From CAYSCX01 sp964429575 (GTDB lineage Bacteria; Desulfobacterota; Binatia; Binatales; Binataceae): 64,000 bases of DNA. The translations under genes were made by a program, and so were the position numbers. The notes beneath the pieces were generated by a model that ran no database searches, was not told the DNA's origin, and worked only from the letters and a program-made list of their open reading frames with translations. Below are positions 8,308 through 16,418 of the stretch, one piece after another; positions within the stretch are counted from its first letter, which is position 1; each line of letters begins with the position of its first letter. The stretch covers positions 1 through 64,000 of the forward strand of contig CAYSCX010000013.1 of assembly GCA_964429575.1 (NCBI GenBank), given 5' to 3'.

Positions 8308-10863
8308 ATGTCCGTCAGCGCCATCTCGTCGTCGATTACCATCACTACTCACGGCAAGTTCTTTTCCCGCAACAAGCAGAAGTTCTTCTTCAAGGGAATG
8401 CGCATCGGGCACACGCCCGCAGTGCTCGATTTCGTAGAAAAACTGAAGCTCCGCAAGCGCCTCGACGACCTCAAGTCCGGTTACGCGACCGGCCTCATCC
8501 TCGACGAATCGCAGGCGCAACATGTTCTCGACCTGGCCGCACAGGCCGGTCTTCCCACCCTGATTGAAATCAGAATTGAGCCCGCCGAGGTCCGCGATCC
8601 GGATCGGTGGCGGAGCGCGGTTTCACGAGTGGCGCACCTCGCCAACGTACTGCGCGGACGCCCGGCGCTGCTCGGATATCTCGTCGATTGCCCGCTCGGC
8701 CAGGACGAACTGCGCGCTCTCGGCCTCGAACGCGCGCGCCGGCGCCTGCGCTACTTACTGACCACACTCAAGCAGCGCGACGAGCGAGCGATGGTCGCGC
8801 TGAGGCATCGCGCAGCCACCTGCGCGCTTGCGCTGCTTGATGAGGACTTCATTTACGCAGACGTCCCGGCGCTCTCGCCGGTCGATCTCAAAAACTACGT
8901 CGCAGGACTGCACAACCTCGCCGAGTCACGGCCGGTCGTGCTCGAATTCGCGGTGCCGTCGCCGGGACAGGACGAGGCGGTTGCGCTGGTATTCGGCGCC
9001 GGGGCGGCGGGCGTGGTCGCACCGCCGGTTCCCGCGGCTCCGCCGGCGTCGCACGACTGGCTCGGCGCGAAGCTTTTGCGGGCGTCGGACCTGATGCCGT
9101 TCGTGACGCTCAATGGTGCGTGCCCGCCGGGACCGGCGGAGACGCCGATGGTCTCGGTCGTCATCTGCGCATACAACGCAGAGCGCACGATGCGCGCCTG
9201 CCTCGAATCACTCCGTCACATCGACTATCCAAACCTTGAGGTCGTCATCGTCGATGACGGCTCGCGCGATCGCACCGCCGAGATCGCTTCGGAGTTCCCG
9301 CAGTTTCGCCTGATTCGCCAGCCCAACAAGGGATTGGCGGTAGCGCGCAACGTGGGACTTCACGCCGCGCGCGGCGAAATCGTCGCGTACACCGACTCCG
9401 ACTGCGTAGTCGATCCGCACTGGGTCAGCCTGATGGTGCGTGCGATGGAGCAAGGCGGCTTCGACGGGTGCGGCGGTCCGAACTACGCGCCGCACGAAGA
9501 CGGCAGGACTCAGGGTTGCGTGGCGGCGTCGCCCGGCGCCCCGTCGCACGTGCTGGTCGCGCAAGACCGCGCGGAGCATCTGGCCGGTTGCAACATGATG
9601 TTCACCAAGACGGCGCTCGTGAAGGTCGGCGGTTTCGACGCGCGCTTCCGCACTGCCGGCGACGATGTGGACATCTGCTGGCGGCTTATCGATGCCGGCT
9701 TCGCGCTCGGCTACAGTCCGGCGGCGTTCGTCTGGCACTTCCGCCGCAACACCATCCGGGCCTACTACGGACAGCAAAAGGGTTACGGTCGCGCAGAAGC
9801 GATGCTGTTCGAGTTGTATCCGGAGCGCTTCAATAGTCTCAGCCAGATCAGATGGCGCGGAACCATTCCGGGGCTCGCCCGCACGATTCCCGGCGGCGCG
9901 CGCAAACGCGTGCGTTGGTCGGTGAAAAGCCCGGCGATCACCGCCGCGACGTTCGATCAACCGCTTAGCGTTGCGAAGTGTCTGCCGCTCACCGGTGAAT
10001 GGACTCTGGTGTGGGCGATTGTCGCAGTCGCCTTCGCGCTGACCGGGCTTGGCGTGATGCCTGCGCTCGCGATGCTCACGCTCGGGCCCATCTGGTCGCT
10101 CTACTACGCGTGGCACGCGCCGCTCGAAAAGTGCCACGATGGCTTGAAGTCACGCCTCCTGATCGCGTTCCTCGCATTCACAGGTCCGATGGCACGCTCA
10201 ATCGAACGCTACAAGACGCGGGTCAGGCTCGCGCGCGACGCCGCATTCGATTCGCCGGCCCGCCAGCGCCCCGCATGGAGCTTCTTCCGCCGTGCTCTGC
10301 GTCTCGCCTACTGGAACCAGACCCATGTGACGCGCGAGAGCCTGCTCGACCGCGTGATCAAGGCTGCGTCGCGCGCAGGGTACGCGGCGCTCGTCGACCA
10401 GGGTTGGAACGATTACGACCTCGAGATTCGCCCCAATCCGTGGGTCAAGCTTCAGTTGAAAACCGCGGACGAGGAGCACGAAGGCGCGCGGCTCAAGAAT
10501 CATGTCGTCGCGCGCGTGAGACTCACCATGTTGAGCAAGATGGGCCTGATGACCGGCGCGATGGTGACCGTCGGGTGCGCGGCGATGCGCCTGCCGCTGC
10601 CCGCCGCCGCGACCACGGCTGCAACCGTTGTCGGCGCCGCGTACGTCTTGATGCAGACGATGGCGGCGGCGCGCTGGGCCTACCGCGCCATCGAGCAGGG
10701 CGCATCGGAGCTCGAGCTGGTTCCGCTCGGCAAGCCCACCCGCCAGTGGCGGCGTACGCAGGCGGCCGGAGCGACGGTCACAGCTCCGCGTCCCGCGCTT
10801 GCGGCACAGGATTTCGCAGCGCAGCGCGCCGCGTCCGAGCCTGACGCCGGCGCTCAGCCCTGA
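8308..10863 (+). CDS. Membrane-bound family 2 glycosyltransferase with a degenerate N-terminal domain
   Basis: 851 residues. The GT2 domain (about 281-480) opens with MVSVVICAYN. It has DDGS (316-319) and the metal-binding DSD (363-365), plus a GGFDARFRTAGDDVDICWR acceptor-side motif. Residues 15-240 resemble, very loosely, the TIM-barrel glycosidase-like domains fused to some glycosyltransferases (KFFFKGMRIGHTP opening), but no catalytic acid pair is evident. Hydrophobic stretches near 560-610 and 740-780 predict membrane anchoring. It probably transfers a sugar to a lipid or surface polysaccharide; donor and acceptor are unknown. The gene stands alone between convergent merR and a sigma-54-like promoter, and its end overlaps merR by ten bases. 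Confidence 0.85.
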   Translation: MSVSAISSSITITTHGKFFSRNKQKFFFKGMRIGHTPAVLDFVEKLKLRKRLDDLKSGYATGLILDESQAQHVLDLAAQAGLPTLIEIRIEPAEVRDPDRWRSAVSRVAHLANVLRGRPALLGYLVDCPLGQDELRALGLERARRRLRYLLTTLKQRDERAMVALRHRAATCALALLDEDFIYADVPALSPVDLKNYVAGLHNLAESRPVVLEFAVPSPGQDEAVALVFGAGAAGVVAPPVPAAPPASHDWLGAKLLRASDLMPFVTLNGACPPGPAETPMVSVVICAYNAERTMRACLESLRHIDYPNLEVVIVDDGSRDRTAEIASEFPQFRLIRQPNKGLAVARNVGLHAARGEIVAYTDSDCVVDPHWVSLMVRAMEQGGFDGCGGPNYAPHEDGRTQGCVAASPGAPSHVLVAQDRAEHLAGCNMMFTKTALVKVGGFDARFRTAGDDVDICWRLIDAGFALGYSPAAFVWHFRRNTIRAYYGQQKGYGRAEAMLFELYPERFNSLSQIRWRGTIPGLARTIPGGARKRVRWSVKSPAITAATFDQPLSVAKCLPLTGEWTLVWAIVAVAFALTGLGVMPALAMLTLGPIWSLYYAWHAPLEKCHDGLKSRLLIAFLAFTGPMARSIERYKTRVRLARDAAFDSPARQRPAWSFFRRALRLAYWNQTHVTRESLLDRVIKAASRAGYAALVDQGWNDYDLEIRPNPWVKLQLKTADEEHEGARLKNHVVARVRLTMLSKMGLMTGAMVTVGCAAMRLPLPAAATTAATVVGAAYVLMQTMAAARWAYRAIEQGASELELVPLGKPTRQWRRTQAAGATVTAPRPALAAQDFAAQRAASEPDAGAQP

Positions 10864-11321
10864 AGAATCTTCCTTAGCTCGCGGAGGTCGCGGCGCACCT
10901 CGGAAAGCACCCGCCGCACGCCGCTATCCATTCCTGACGCGCGCCCCGGTGCGGATTCTCCACCGCTCTCGCGGCGCGCACGCGCGGCAACCACGCCAAG
11001 GTGCGACGCGTCCAATCCGAACTCACGGATATATTTGTTTGCGCCGGCAATCGTGAAGCCCTCCTCGTGCAGCAGGCGTTTGATTAGGCGCAACGCCTCG
11101 ACATCCTTCTCATGGTAGAAGCGATGTCGCGACCGCGTGTGCTCCGGGCGCAGCACCGCAAACTGGGTCTCCCAAAATCGCAGCACATAGGTCTCGACGC
11201 CGAGCAGGTTGGCGGCCTCGCCGATCTTGAGTCCGCGCTCCGGTATCGACGCCGGCGCGCTTGGCGGCCCGGACTTCCGCGGACGTCGGGAACGTACCGC
11301 CCGGCGATTGTTTCGGGTCAT
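10854..11321 (-). CDS. MerR-family transcriptional regulator
   Basis: 155 residues. A basic N-terminal tail precedes a MerR winged helix (about 30-100): LKIGEAANLLGVETYVLRFWETQF, then RPEHTRSRHRFYHEKDVEAL. A C-terminal helix may pair dimers (VRRVLSEVRRDLRELRKIL). No Cys-rich effector site is present, so it is of the short MlrA/heat-shock-type MerR that often follows ihfA in deltaproteobacterial-type genomes. Its start overlaps the ihfA stop (ATGA), making it the last gene of the thrS-to-ihfA operon. Its target is unknown. The 3' end overlaps the converging glycosyltransferase gene. Confidence 0.9.
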   Translation of the reverse strand: MTRNNRRAVRSRRPRKSGPPSAPASIPERGLKIGEAANLLGVETYVLRFWETQFAVLRPEHTRSRHRFYHEKDVEALRLIKRLLHEEGFTIAGANKYIREFGLDASHLGVVAARARRESGGESAPGRASGMDSGVRRVLSEVRRDLRELRKILQG

Positions 11322-11611
11322 GAGCGAGAGCGGTTGCCGTTGTCGACGTCGGTTTTGAGGACTTGACTGGGCTTGAATGAGAGCACCCTTCGCGAGTCGA
11401 TCATGATGGGTGCGCCGGTCTGCGGGTTGCGGCCGCGGCGCGCGTTTTTCTCGTTCACAGCGAAGGTGCCGAAGCCGGAGATTTTCACTTTCTCGCCGTC
11501 ACGCAGCTTCTCGCGAATGATCGAGAATATCTCCTCAACAACTTTGCTCGCCTCCTTCTTGGAGGTGCGTACCCGCTCGTAGATCAAATCCACGAGGTCG
11601 GCTTTGGTCAT
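11318..11611 (-). CDS. ihfA: Integration host factor alpha subunit (HU/IHF family)
   Basis: 97 residues with the HU/IHF fold: MTKADLVDLIYERV opening, GEKVKISGFGTFAVNEKNARRGRN beta arm, and the PxTGxPI tip (PQTGAPIMID), where Pro intercalates in the DNA minor groove. The protein bends DNA for transcription, recombination and replication. Position directly after pheT, as in E. coli, favours IHF-alpha rather than HU. Given the sigma-54 promoter nearby, IHF may also help loop NtrC-type activators onto such promoters (inference). Confidence 0.93.
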   Translation of the reverse strand: MTKADLVDLIYERVRTSKKEASKVVEEIFSIIREKLRDGEKVKISGFGTFAVNEKNARRGRNPQTGAPIMIDSRRVLSFKPSQVLKTDVDNGNRSRS

Positions 11612-11655
11612 GCTTGGCGGCGTAGCTTCCCCCGAACGGTCGTGGTCAGCACGCT

Positions 11656-14067
11656 CTATTGCCGCAACTCCGCCCCCAGCCGCGCGCCGAGCTGCTCGAC
11701 GATGAGCGCTTGCGCACGATTGACCTCCTCATCCCTCAGCGTGCGATCTTTCCCCCTGAACCTAAGAGCCAACGCGACACTCTTCTTTCCGGCGGTTATC
11801 GTCCCGCCTTCATAAACATCGAACACCTCGACAGCCTCGAGCAGCGCAGGTGCGACGTCGCGAATTGCTCGCACGATCTCGTCCGCAGGAAAATCACGAT
11901 CGATTACCAGAGCCAGATCACGCCGAACTGATGGGAACCTGGGAGGGGGCTCGATCGCCTTGCGCGGCGAGAAACCATAAGAAATGAGTTTTCCTATGTC
12001 AAGTTCGCACAACCCGCATGCATCGTCCAACTCAAGCCGCAGTGCTTCGGACGGATGCAATTCGCCGAGGTAGCCGAGCGGTTGCGAATCGAGAACGATT
12101 CTGGCCGTGCGGCCGGGGTGCAGGAACGCCAGCGTGCCGCCAGCGTGCGCCTCGAACTTCACGCGCCCGCTGATGCCCAACGTCTCGAAGTAGTCTTCAA
12201 GTACTCCCTTGAGCGTAAAGAAGCCCGCCTTGAGCGGATTCTCGCCCACTGCCGCTCGCGCGTATGCGCCGTAGCTAAGCATAGCGATACGCTGGTCCTC
12301 GCGCGCCATGTCCCCGTGCTTCGTGAACACCTTGCCTATCTCGAATGCGTGCAGCGCCGTCGCCTCGCGGTTCAGGTTGAAGCGCAATGCGGTGAGCAGG
12401 CCGGGAACCAGGCTTCGGCGCAGCTCGCTCAGCTCCATCGAAAGCGGATTTTCGACCACCACCGCCGCGCCCTCGCCGCCGCCCGGAAAGCGCCGATTGT
12501 CGGCGGGTGGAATGAACGCGATGGTTGTCATTTCGGTGAGTCCGCAGCCGAGCATTACTTCGCGCGTCGCGCGCGCGATCTCGCGTTCGCGGTTGGGTTG
12601 CTGATACGCCGTATTTTTCAGCGGCGTGATCGCCGGAATTTCCGCGAGGCCTGAAAGACGCGCAACTTCTTCGGCCAGGTCCGCTGGCTCATTCAAGTCG
12701 GGTCGAAAGGACGGCGGCACAACCTTGAACATGCCGTTTCCCGCGCGCGCGACCTTTGCGCCCAGCGATTTCAAACGCAGTGTCGCGAGCGGGGCGGGAA
12801 TCTCCGCCCCCAGCAGCGACCGCATCCACTTCAGATCGAGGCTGATTTCGCGCGGAGCCGCTTTGCGCGGCTCATGGTCGCCAATCGCGCCTGCCTCGCG
12901 CCCGCCGGCGATCTCGCGAATAATCTGCGCGACGCGAACCAGCGCGGCGACCTGCCCGTCGCGATCGATCGCGCGCTCGAACCGATAGCTCGCCTCGCTG
13001 CGCAGCCCCAGCCGTCGCGACGTACGCGCGATGGTCATCGGCTCGAAGTACGCACTTTCGAGCAGGATGGTGGTTGCCGCTTCGCTGACCTCCGAGTTGA
13101 GCCCGCCCATGATACCCGCGATTGCGAGCGGTTTTTCGGGGTCGGCAATCAGCAGATCATCGGGACGAAGTTCGCGCGTCACGTTGTCGAGCGTCACGAA
13201 CTGGCGGTCGTCGCCGGCGCGCCGAACGATGATGCGGCGGCTCGCAATACGCTCAAGGTCGAATGCGTGCAGCGGCTGCCCGCGCTCGAGCATCACGTAG
13301 TTGGTCGCGTCGACCACGTTGTTGAGCGCGCGCATCGCGCAAAGCTCGAGCCTGCGCCGCACCCACATCGGTGAGGGGCCAATCTTGATGCGCGACATCA
13401 CCAGCCCCACATATCGCGGACAGAGGTCCGGTGCCGCCATGTCGACTGAAAAAGCGAGCGCAGGATCGGCGCTGCGTGTGATCGGCGGTTTGAGCCGCGG
13501 CAATTTCAGCTTCAAGCCAAACACCGCCGCGACCTCGCGCGCGAGGCCGAGTACCGATGCGCAGTCTCCACGGTTGGGCGCAATCGCCACGTCGAACACG
13601 GTGTCATCGAGCCCCATATACTCCGCGACGTCCGCACCAAGCGGCGCGTCATCGGGCAGTGTGATGATTCCGCCATGCTGGTCGGAGAGGCCCAATTCGC
13701 GCTCGGAGCAAAGCATTCCCTGCGAAGTGACTCCGCGAATCGTTGCGGCTTCGAGCGCAGGCGCATCGCCGAGCTTCGCTCCGACCGCCGCGAAAGCGCC
13801 CATCATCCCCGCGCGTACGTTCGGGGCGCCGCACACCACTTTGTACAAAGCGCCCGCGCCCGCATCGACCTCGCACAGGCTCAGCCGGTCGGCATTCGGA
13901 TGCTTCTCGACGTTCAGCACCTTTCCAACGGTCACTCCGGAAAATGCGGGCTTCAGCCGTTCCACCGATTCGATCTCGAGGCCGGCGACCGTAACCCGGT
14001 TGGCGATCTCGCCGGGGTCCGCCTCGATCGCGACGAACTCCCGAAGCCACGAGAGCGGGAGTTTCAC
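11656..14067 (-). CDS. pheT: Phenylalanyl-tRNA synthetase beta subunit
   Basis: 803 residues, the usual length. Starts MKLPLSWLREFV; the EMAP/tRNA-binding domain (about 39-150) contains NVEKHPNADRLSLCEVD; the B3/B4 editing and B5 domains follow; the C-terminal FDX-ACB domain (PPRFPSVRRDLALVID onward) binds the tRNA anticodon. With PheS it forms the (alpha-beta)2 enzyme that charges tRNA-Phe. The start is a GTG overlapping the pheS stop (GTGA) with GGAGG six bases upstream, so translation is coupled. Confidence 0.97.
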   Translation of the reverse strand: MKLPLSWLREFVAIEADPGEIANRVTVAGLEIESVERLKPAFSGVTVGKVLNVEKHPNADRLSLCEVDAGAGALYKVVCGAPNVRAGMMGAFAAVGAKLGDAPALEAATIRGVTSQGMLCSERELGLSDQHGGIITLPDDAPLGADVAEYMGLDDTVFDVAIAPNRGDCASVLGLAREVAAVFGLKLKLPRLKPPITRSADPALAFSVDMAAPDLCPRYVGLVMSRIKIGPSPMWVRRRLELCAMRALNNVVDATNYVMLERGQPLHAFDLERIASRRIIVRRAGDDRQFVTLDNVTRELRPDDLLIADPEKPLAIAGIMGGLNSEVSEAATTILLESAYFEPMTIARTSRRLGLRSEASYRFERAIDRDGQVAALVRVAQIIREIAGGREAGAIGDHEPRKAAPREISLDLKWMRSLLGAEIPAPLATLRLKSLGAKVARAGNGMFKVVPPSFRPDLNEPADLAEEVARLSGLAEIPAITPLKNTAYQQPNREREIARATREVMLGCGLTEMTTIAFIPPADNRRFPGGGEGAAVVVENPLSMELSELRRSLVPGLLTALRFNLNREATALHAFEIGKVFTKHGDMAREDQRIAMLSYGAYARAAVGENPLKAGFFTLKGVLEDYFETLGISGRVKFEAHAGGTLAFLHPGRTARIVLDSQPLGYLGELHPSEALRLELDDACGLCELDIGKLISYGFSPRKAIEPPPRFPSVRRDLALVIDRDFPADEIVRAIRDVAPALLEAVEVFDVYEGGTITAGKKSVALALRFRGKDRTLRDEEVNRAQALIVEQLGARLGAELRQ

Positions 14068-15122
14068 GTCTCACCTCCGCCTGCGAGCGCGGGAAACTGC
14101 GCGAGGTAGCGCAGGTCATTCTCGAAGAAGAGCCGCATGTCCTCGGCCCCGAGCTTGAGCAGCGCAGGCCGTTCGACCCCAAAACCAAACGCGAAGCCCT
14201 GATACTCGGCCGGGTCGAGCTTCACCGCTCGAAGCACGTTTGGGTGAATCATTCCGCAGCCGAGAATCTCGGTCCATCCGGACTGCTTGCAGACGCGGCA
14301 CCCCTTGCCGCCGCAGAGCAAGCAGTGAATGTCCACTTCCGCGCTCGGCTCCGTGAACGGAAAGAAGCTCGCGCGGAAGCGCACGCCCGTCTCGGGGCCG
14401 TAAAACGCGCGCAGGAACTCGGTAAGCACGCCCTTTAGGTGCGCCATCGTGACCAGGCCCGCGCGATCCACCATGAATCCTTCAATCTGCGTGAACATTG
14501 GCGAGGCGCGCACGCTCAGCTCGTCGCGTCGATAGCAGCGTCCCGGGCACACCACCGCCAGCGGAGGCTTGCGCTGCTCCATGATTCGAATCTGGCCGTT
14601 CGACGTGTGTGTGCGCAGAAGCATCCCGCCGCCCACAAAGAACGTGTCCTGCATCTCGCGCGCAGGGTGGTCGGGCGGGAAGTTGAGCGCCTCGAAGTTG
14701 TGAAAGTCGTCTTCGAGGTCCGGAGTGTACGCCACTTCGAACCCCAGTGCACCAAAAATGTCAAGCATTCGCTCGGTAATTTGCGTGATCGGATGGATTC
14801 GGCCGCGCGGGATGCGCGCCCCCGGGAGTGTGACGTCGAGCTTCGCGGCGCCCAGCGCCCGTTCAAGTCCTTGGCCCCTCGCCGCGTCCTTGAGCGTCTC
14901 AATGCGCGCCTCGAGTTCGCGCTTGATCCGATTGACCAACTGGCCGATGGCGGGGCGTTCGTCCTGCGGGAGCTCGCGCATGCGGCGCATGATCTCGGTG
15001 AGTTCGCCGGTGCGTCCGAGCACCCGCACGCGGACATTCTCGATGGCGGCGTCGCCGGCGCCGTCCGCGAGTTCCGTGCTCGCCCGCGCTCTGATCTGTT
15101 CGATCTCGTCCCTAAGCGTCAC
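14064..15122 (-). CDS. pheS: Phenylalanyl-tRNA synthetase alpha subunit
   Basis: 352 residues. An N-terminal coiled-coil tRNA-binding region (to about 90) contains GRTGELTEIMRRM, followed by a class II aminoacylation core with motif 2-type FTQIEGFMVD and motif 3 GFGVERPALLKLG. The CLLCGGKGCRVC stretch is also seen in other bacterial PheS proteins. The start is GTG at 15122, with AAGGAGG about 12 bases upstream, a slightly long spacing. A hairpin followed by a U-run (15160-15189) lies between rplT and this gene and may attenuate pheST transcription. Confidence 0.96.
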   Translation of the reverse strand: MTLRDEIEQIRARASTELADGAGDAAIENVRVRVLGRTGELTEIMRRMRELPQDERPAIGQLVNRIKRELEARIETLKDAARGQGLERALGAAKLDVTLPGARIPRGRIHPITQITERMLDIFGALGFEVAYTPDLEDDFHNFEALNFPPDHPAREMQDTFFVGGGMLLRTHTSNGQIRIMEQRKPPLAVVCPGRCYRRDELSVRASPMFTQIEGFMVDRAGLVTMAHLKGVLTEFLRAFYGPETGVRFRASFFPFTEPSAEVDIHCLLCGGKGCRVCKQSGWTEILGCGMIHPNVLRAVKLDPAEYQGFAFGFGVERPALLKLGAEDMRLFFENDLRYLAQFPALAGGGET

Positions 15123-15159
15123 AGCCCCGGCGATCCTCCTTCACGTGTTGAGCCGGAAA

Positions 15160-15189
15160 CAAAAAAACCATGTGGTTGCCCACATGGTT
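15160..15189 (-). terminator. Intrinsic terminator or attenuator before pheS
   Basis: Read on the minus strand, a perfect 10-base-pair stem (AACCATGTGG paired with CCACATGGTT, loop GCAA) is followed directly by a run of seven or more U. It sits between the rplT stop (15223) and the pheS start (15122). In E. coli pheST is controlled here by a Phe-rich leader peptide, but no such leader is visible, so partial termination or another attenuation mechanism is inferred. Confidence 0.75.
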
Positions 15190-15222
15190 AATCAGGTGCG
15201 CGGCCTTTGAGTGCGATCGGCG

Positions 15223-15588
15223 TCAGGCAGCCGGGATGCCGAGCGCGCTCTTGGCGGTGCGCACCATCTCACCAAATAATCCGTCGCGATCCATTGCGAG
15301 CACCGCGAGTTGTTTGCGATCCAGTTCCACGCCGGCCTTCTTGAGTCCATCGATTAGCCGGCTATAGCTGAGGTCGTGCTCGCGGGCGAGCGCATTGATT
15401 CGCGTGATCCAGAGCGCGCGAAAGTTGCGCTTCTTCTGTTTGCGGTCGCGGTAAGAGTAGGTGAGGCCCTTCTCCAGCGTGCTCCGCGCCTGCTTAAACA
15501 GCGAGCGCCCGCCGACGAAGCCCTTCGCGTGCTTCAGAATCCGCTTGTGTCTGCGGCGGGCCTTGGGACCGCCTTTAGTTCGGGGCAT
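15223..15588 (-). CDS. rplT: 50S ribosomal protein L20
   Basis: 121 residues with the full L20 pattern: basic N-terminal extension (PRTKGGPKARRRHKRILKHAKGF) that threads into 23S rRNA, and a globular helical C-terminal part (ALAREHDLSYSRLIDGLKKAG). L20 is needed for early 50S assembly and in E. coli represses its own operon. An AGGAAGGA site precedes the ATG by about ten bases. It lies between rpmI and pheS as in E. coli. Confidence 0.97.
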   Translation of the reverse strand: MPRTKGGPKARRRHKRILKHAKGFVGGRSLFKQARSTLEKGLTYSYRDRKQKKRNFRALWITRINALAREHDLSYSRLIDGLKKAGVELDRKQLAVLAMDRDGLFGEMVRTAKSALGIPAA

Positions 15589-15623
15589 TGCGCGTCAGTC
15601 CTTCCTGATTGGCCGCTCGTCGA

Positions 15624-15824
15624 TTACCAGCCGTATGGCAGCAGCCGGTGAATCGCTTCGCCGTCAGTCCGGTTGAGGACGCCCGCCGCACGGAGTCTGC
15701 GACGGCGCGTCGCGCCCTTATGGGTAAACTTGTGCCGCGCGTTGGCTTTCTTGTGCTTCACCTTGCCGGTCTTGGTGAAGCGAAAGCGCTTGGCGGCGCC
15801 GCGGTTGGATTTCATCTTCGGCAT
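15624..15824 (-). CDS. rpmI: 50S ribosomal protein L35
   Basis: 66 residues, typical length. Begins MPKMKSNRGAAKRF and continues with KHKKANARHKFTHKGATRRRRLR, the conserved basic core. Located 12 bases after infC and 35 before rplT in the translation operon. Confidence 0.97.
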   Translation of the reverse strand: MPKMKSNRGAAKRFRFTKTGKVKHKKANARHKFTHKGATRRRRLRAAGVLNRTDGEAIHRLLPYGW

Positions 15825-15836
15825 CGTGAATATCCG

Positions 15837-16370
15837 TTAGCGCGGCGTCAGCAGCACCGACATGTTGCGTCCTTCCATGCGGGCCGAACCCTCGGCCTGC
15901 GACACGTCGGTGACCTGCGCCAGGATCCTTTCGAGCAGGTTGCGCCCGAGTTCCGGGCGGGTGACCTCACGGCCGCGAAACGAAATCGAGACCTTAACAC
16001 GCTGCCCTTCGCCGATAAAGCGCCTAATGTGCTTGACCTTGAAATCGACGTCGTGCGGCGCGGTACGCGCGCCCATCTTCACTTCCTTGACGCCGGAGGC
16101 GGTGTGCTTGCGCTGATCGTGCGCCTTCTTTTTTGCAGCATACCGGAACTTGTCGAAATTGATGACGCGGCAGACCGGCGGACTTGCGTTGGGCGCAACT
16201 TCGACCAGGTCCAGCCCGCGCGTCTCGGCGATCTTGAGCGCTTCGCGCAGCGGGACGACCCCGACCTGTGTGCCGTCCGAGTCAATGACGCGGACCTCGG
16301 CGGCTCGGATGAACTGGTTCACGCGAACCGTGGGTTCTCTCGATGGTGGAGTTCTAAAATCGCGGCGAAT
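15837..16370 (-). CDS. infC: Translation initiation factor IF-3, probably starting at AUU
   Basis: The product binds the 30S subunit and controls start-codon fidelity and subunit dissociation. Conserved IF3 N domain (VNQFIRAAEVRVIDSDG) and C domain (VKEVKMGARTAPHDVDFKVKHIRRFI, then KVSISFRGREVTRP) are present. The first standard start is GTG at 16322 (161 residues), but that trims the family's N-terminus. An in-frame ATT at 16370 has a strong AGGAGG six bases upstream (16377-16382). It adds 16 residues ending SREPTVRVN, matching the usual REPRVN lead-in. An AUU start is the hallmark of infC autoregulation in E. coli, so 16370 is preferred, giving 177 residues. Confidence 0.93.
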   Translation of the reverse strand: MRRDFRTPPSREPTVRVNQFIRAAEVRVIDSDGTQVGVVPLREALKIAETRGLDLVEVAPNASPPVCRVINFDKFRYAAKKKAHDQRKHTASGVKEVKMGARTAPHDVDFKVKHIRRFIGEGQRVKVSISFRGREVTRPELGRNLLERILAQVTDVSQAEGSARMEGRNMSVLLTPR

Positions 16371-16418
16371 AAGACACCTCCTGTCGCGCCGTGCGGCGCG
16401 CCCTTGTCACGATTGCGT

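Noticed and set aside
7989..8345. 118-residue minus-strand frame in the spacer before the glycosyltransferase
   Set aside because: No ribosome site or recognisable pattern, and it would cover the sigma-54-like promoter.
12055..13374. Several long frames antisense to pheT
   Set aside because: Third-position GC bias opens shadow frames opposite high-GC genes; none resembles a protein family.
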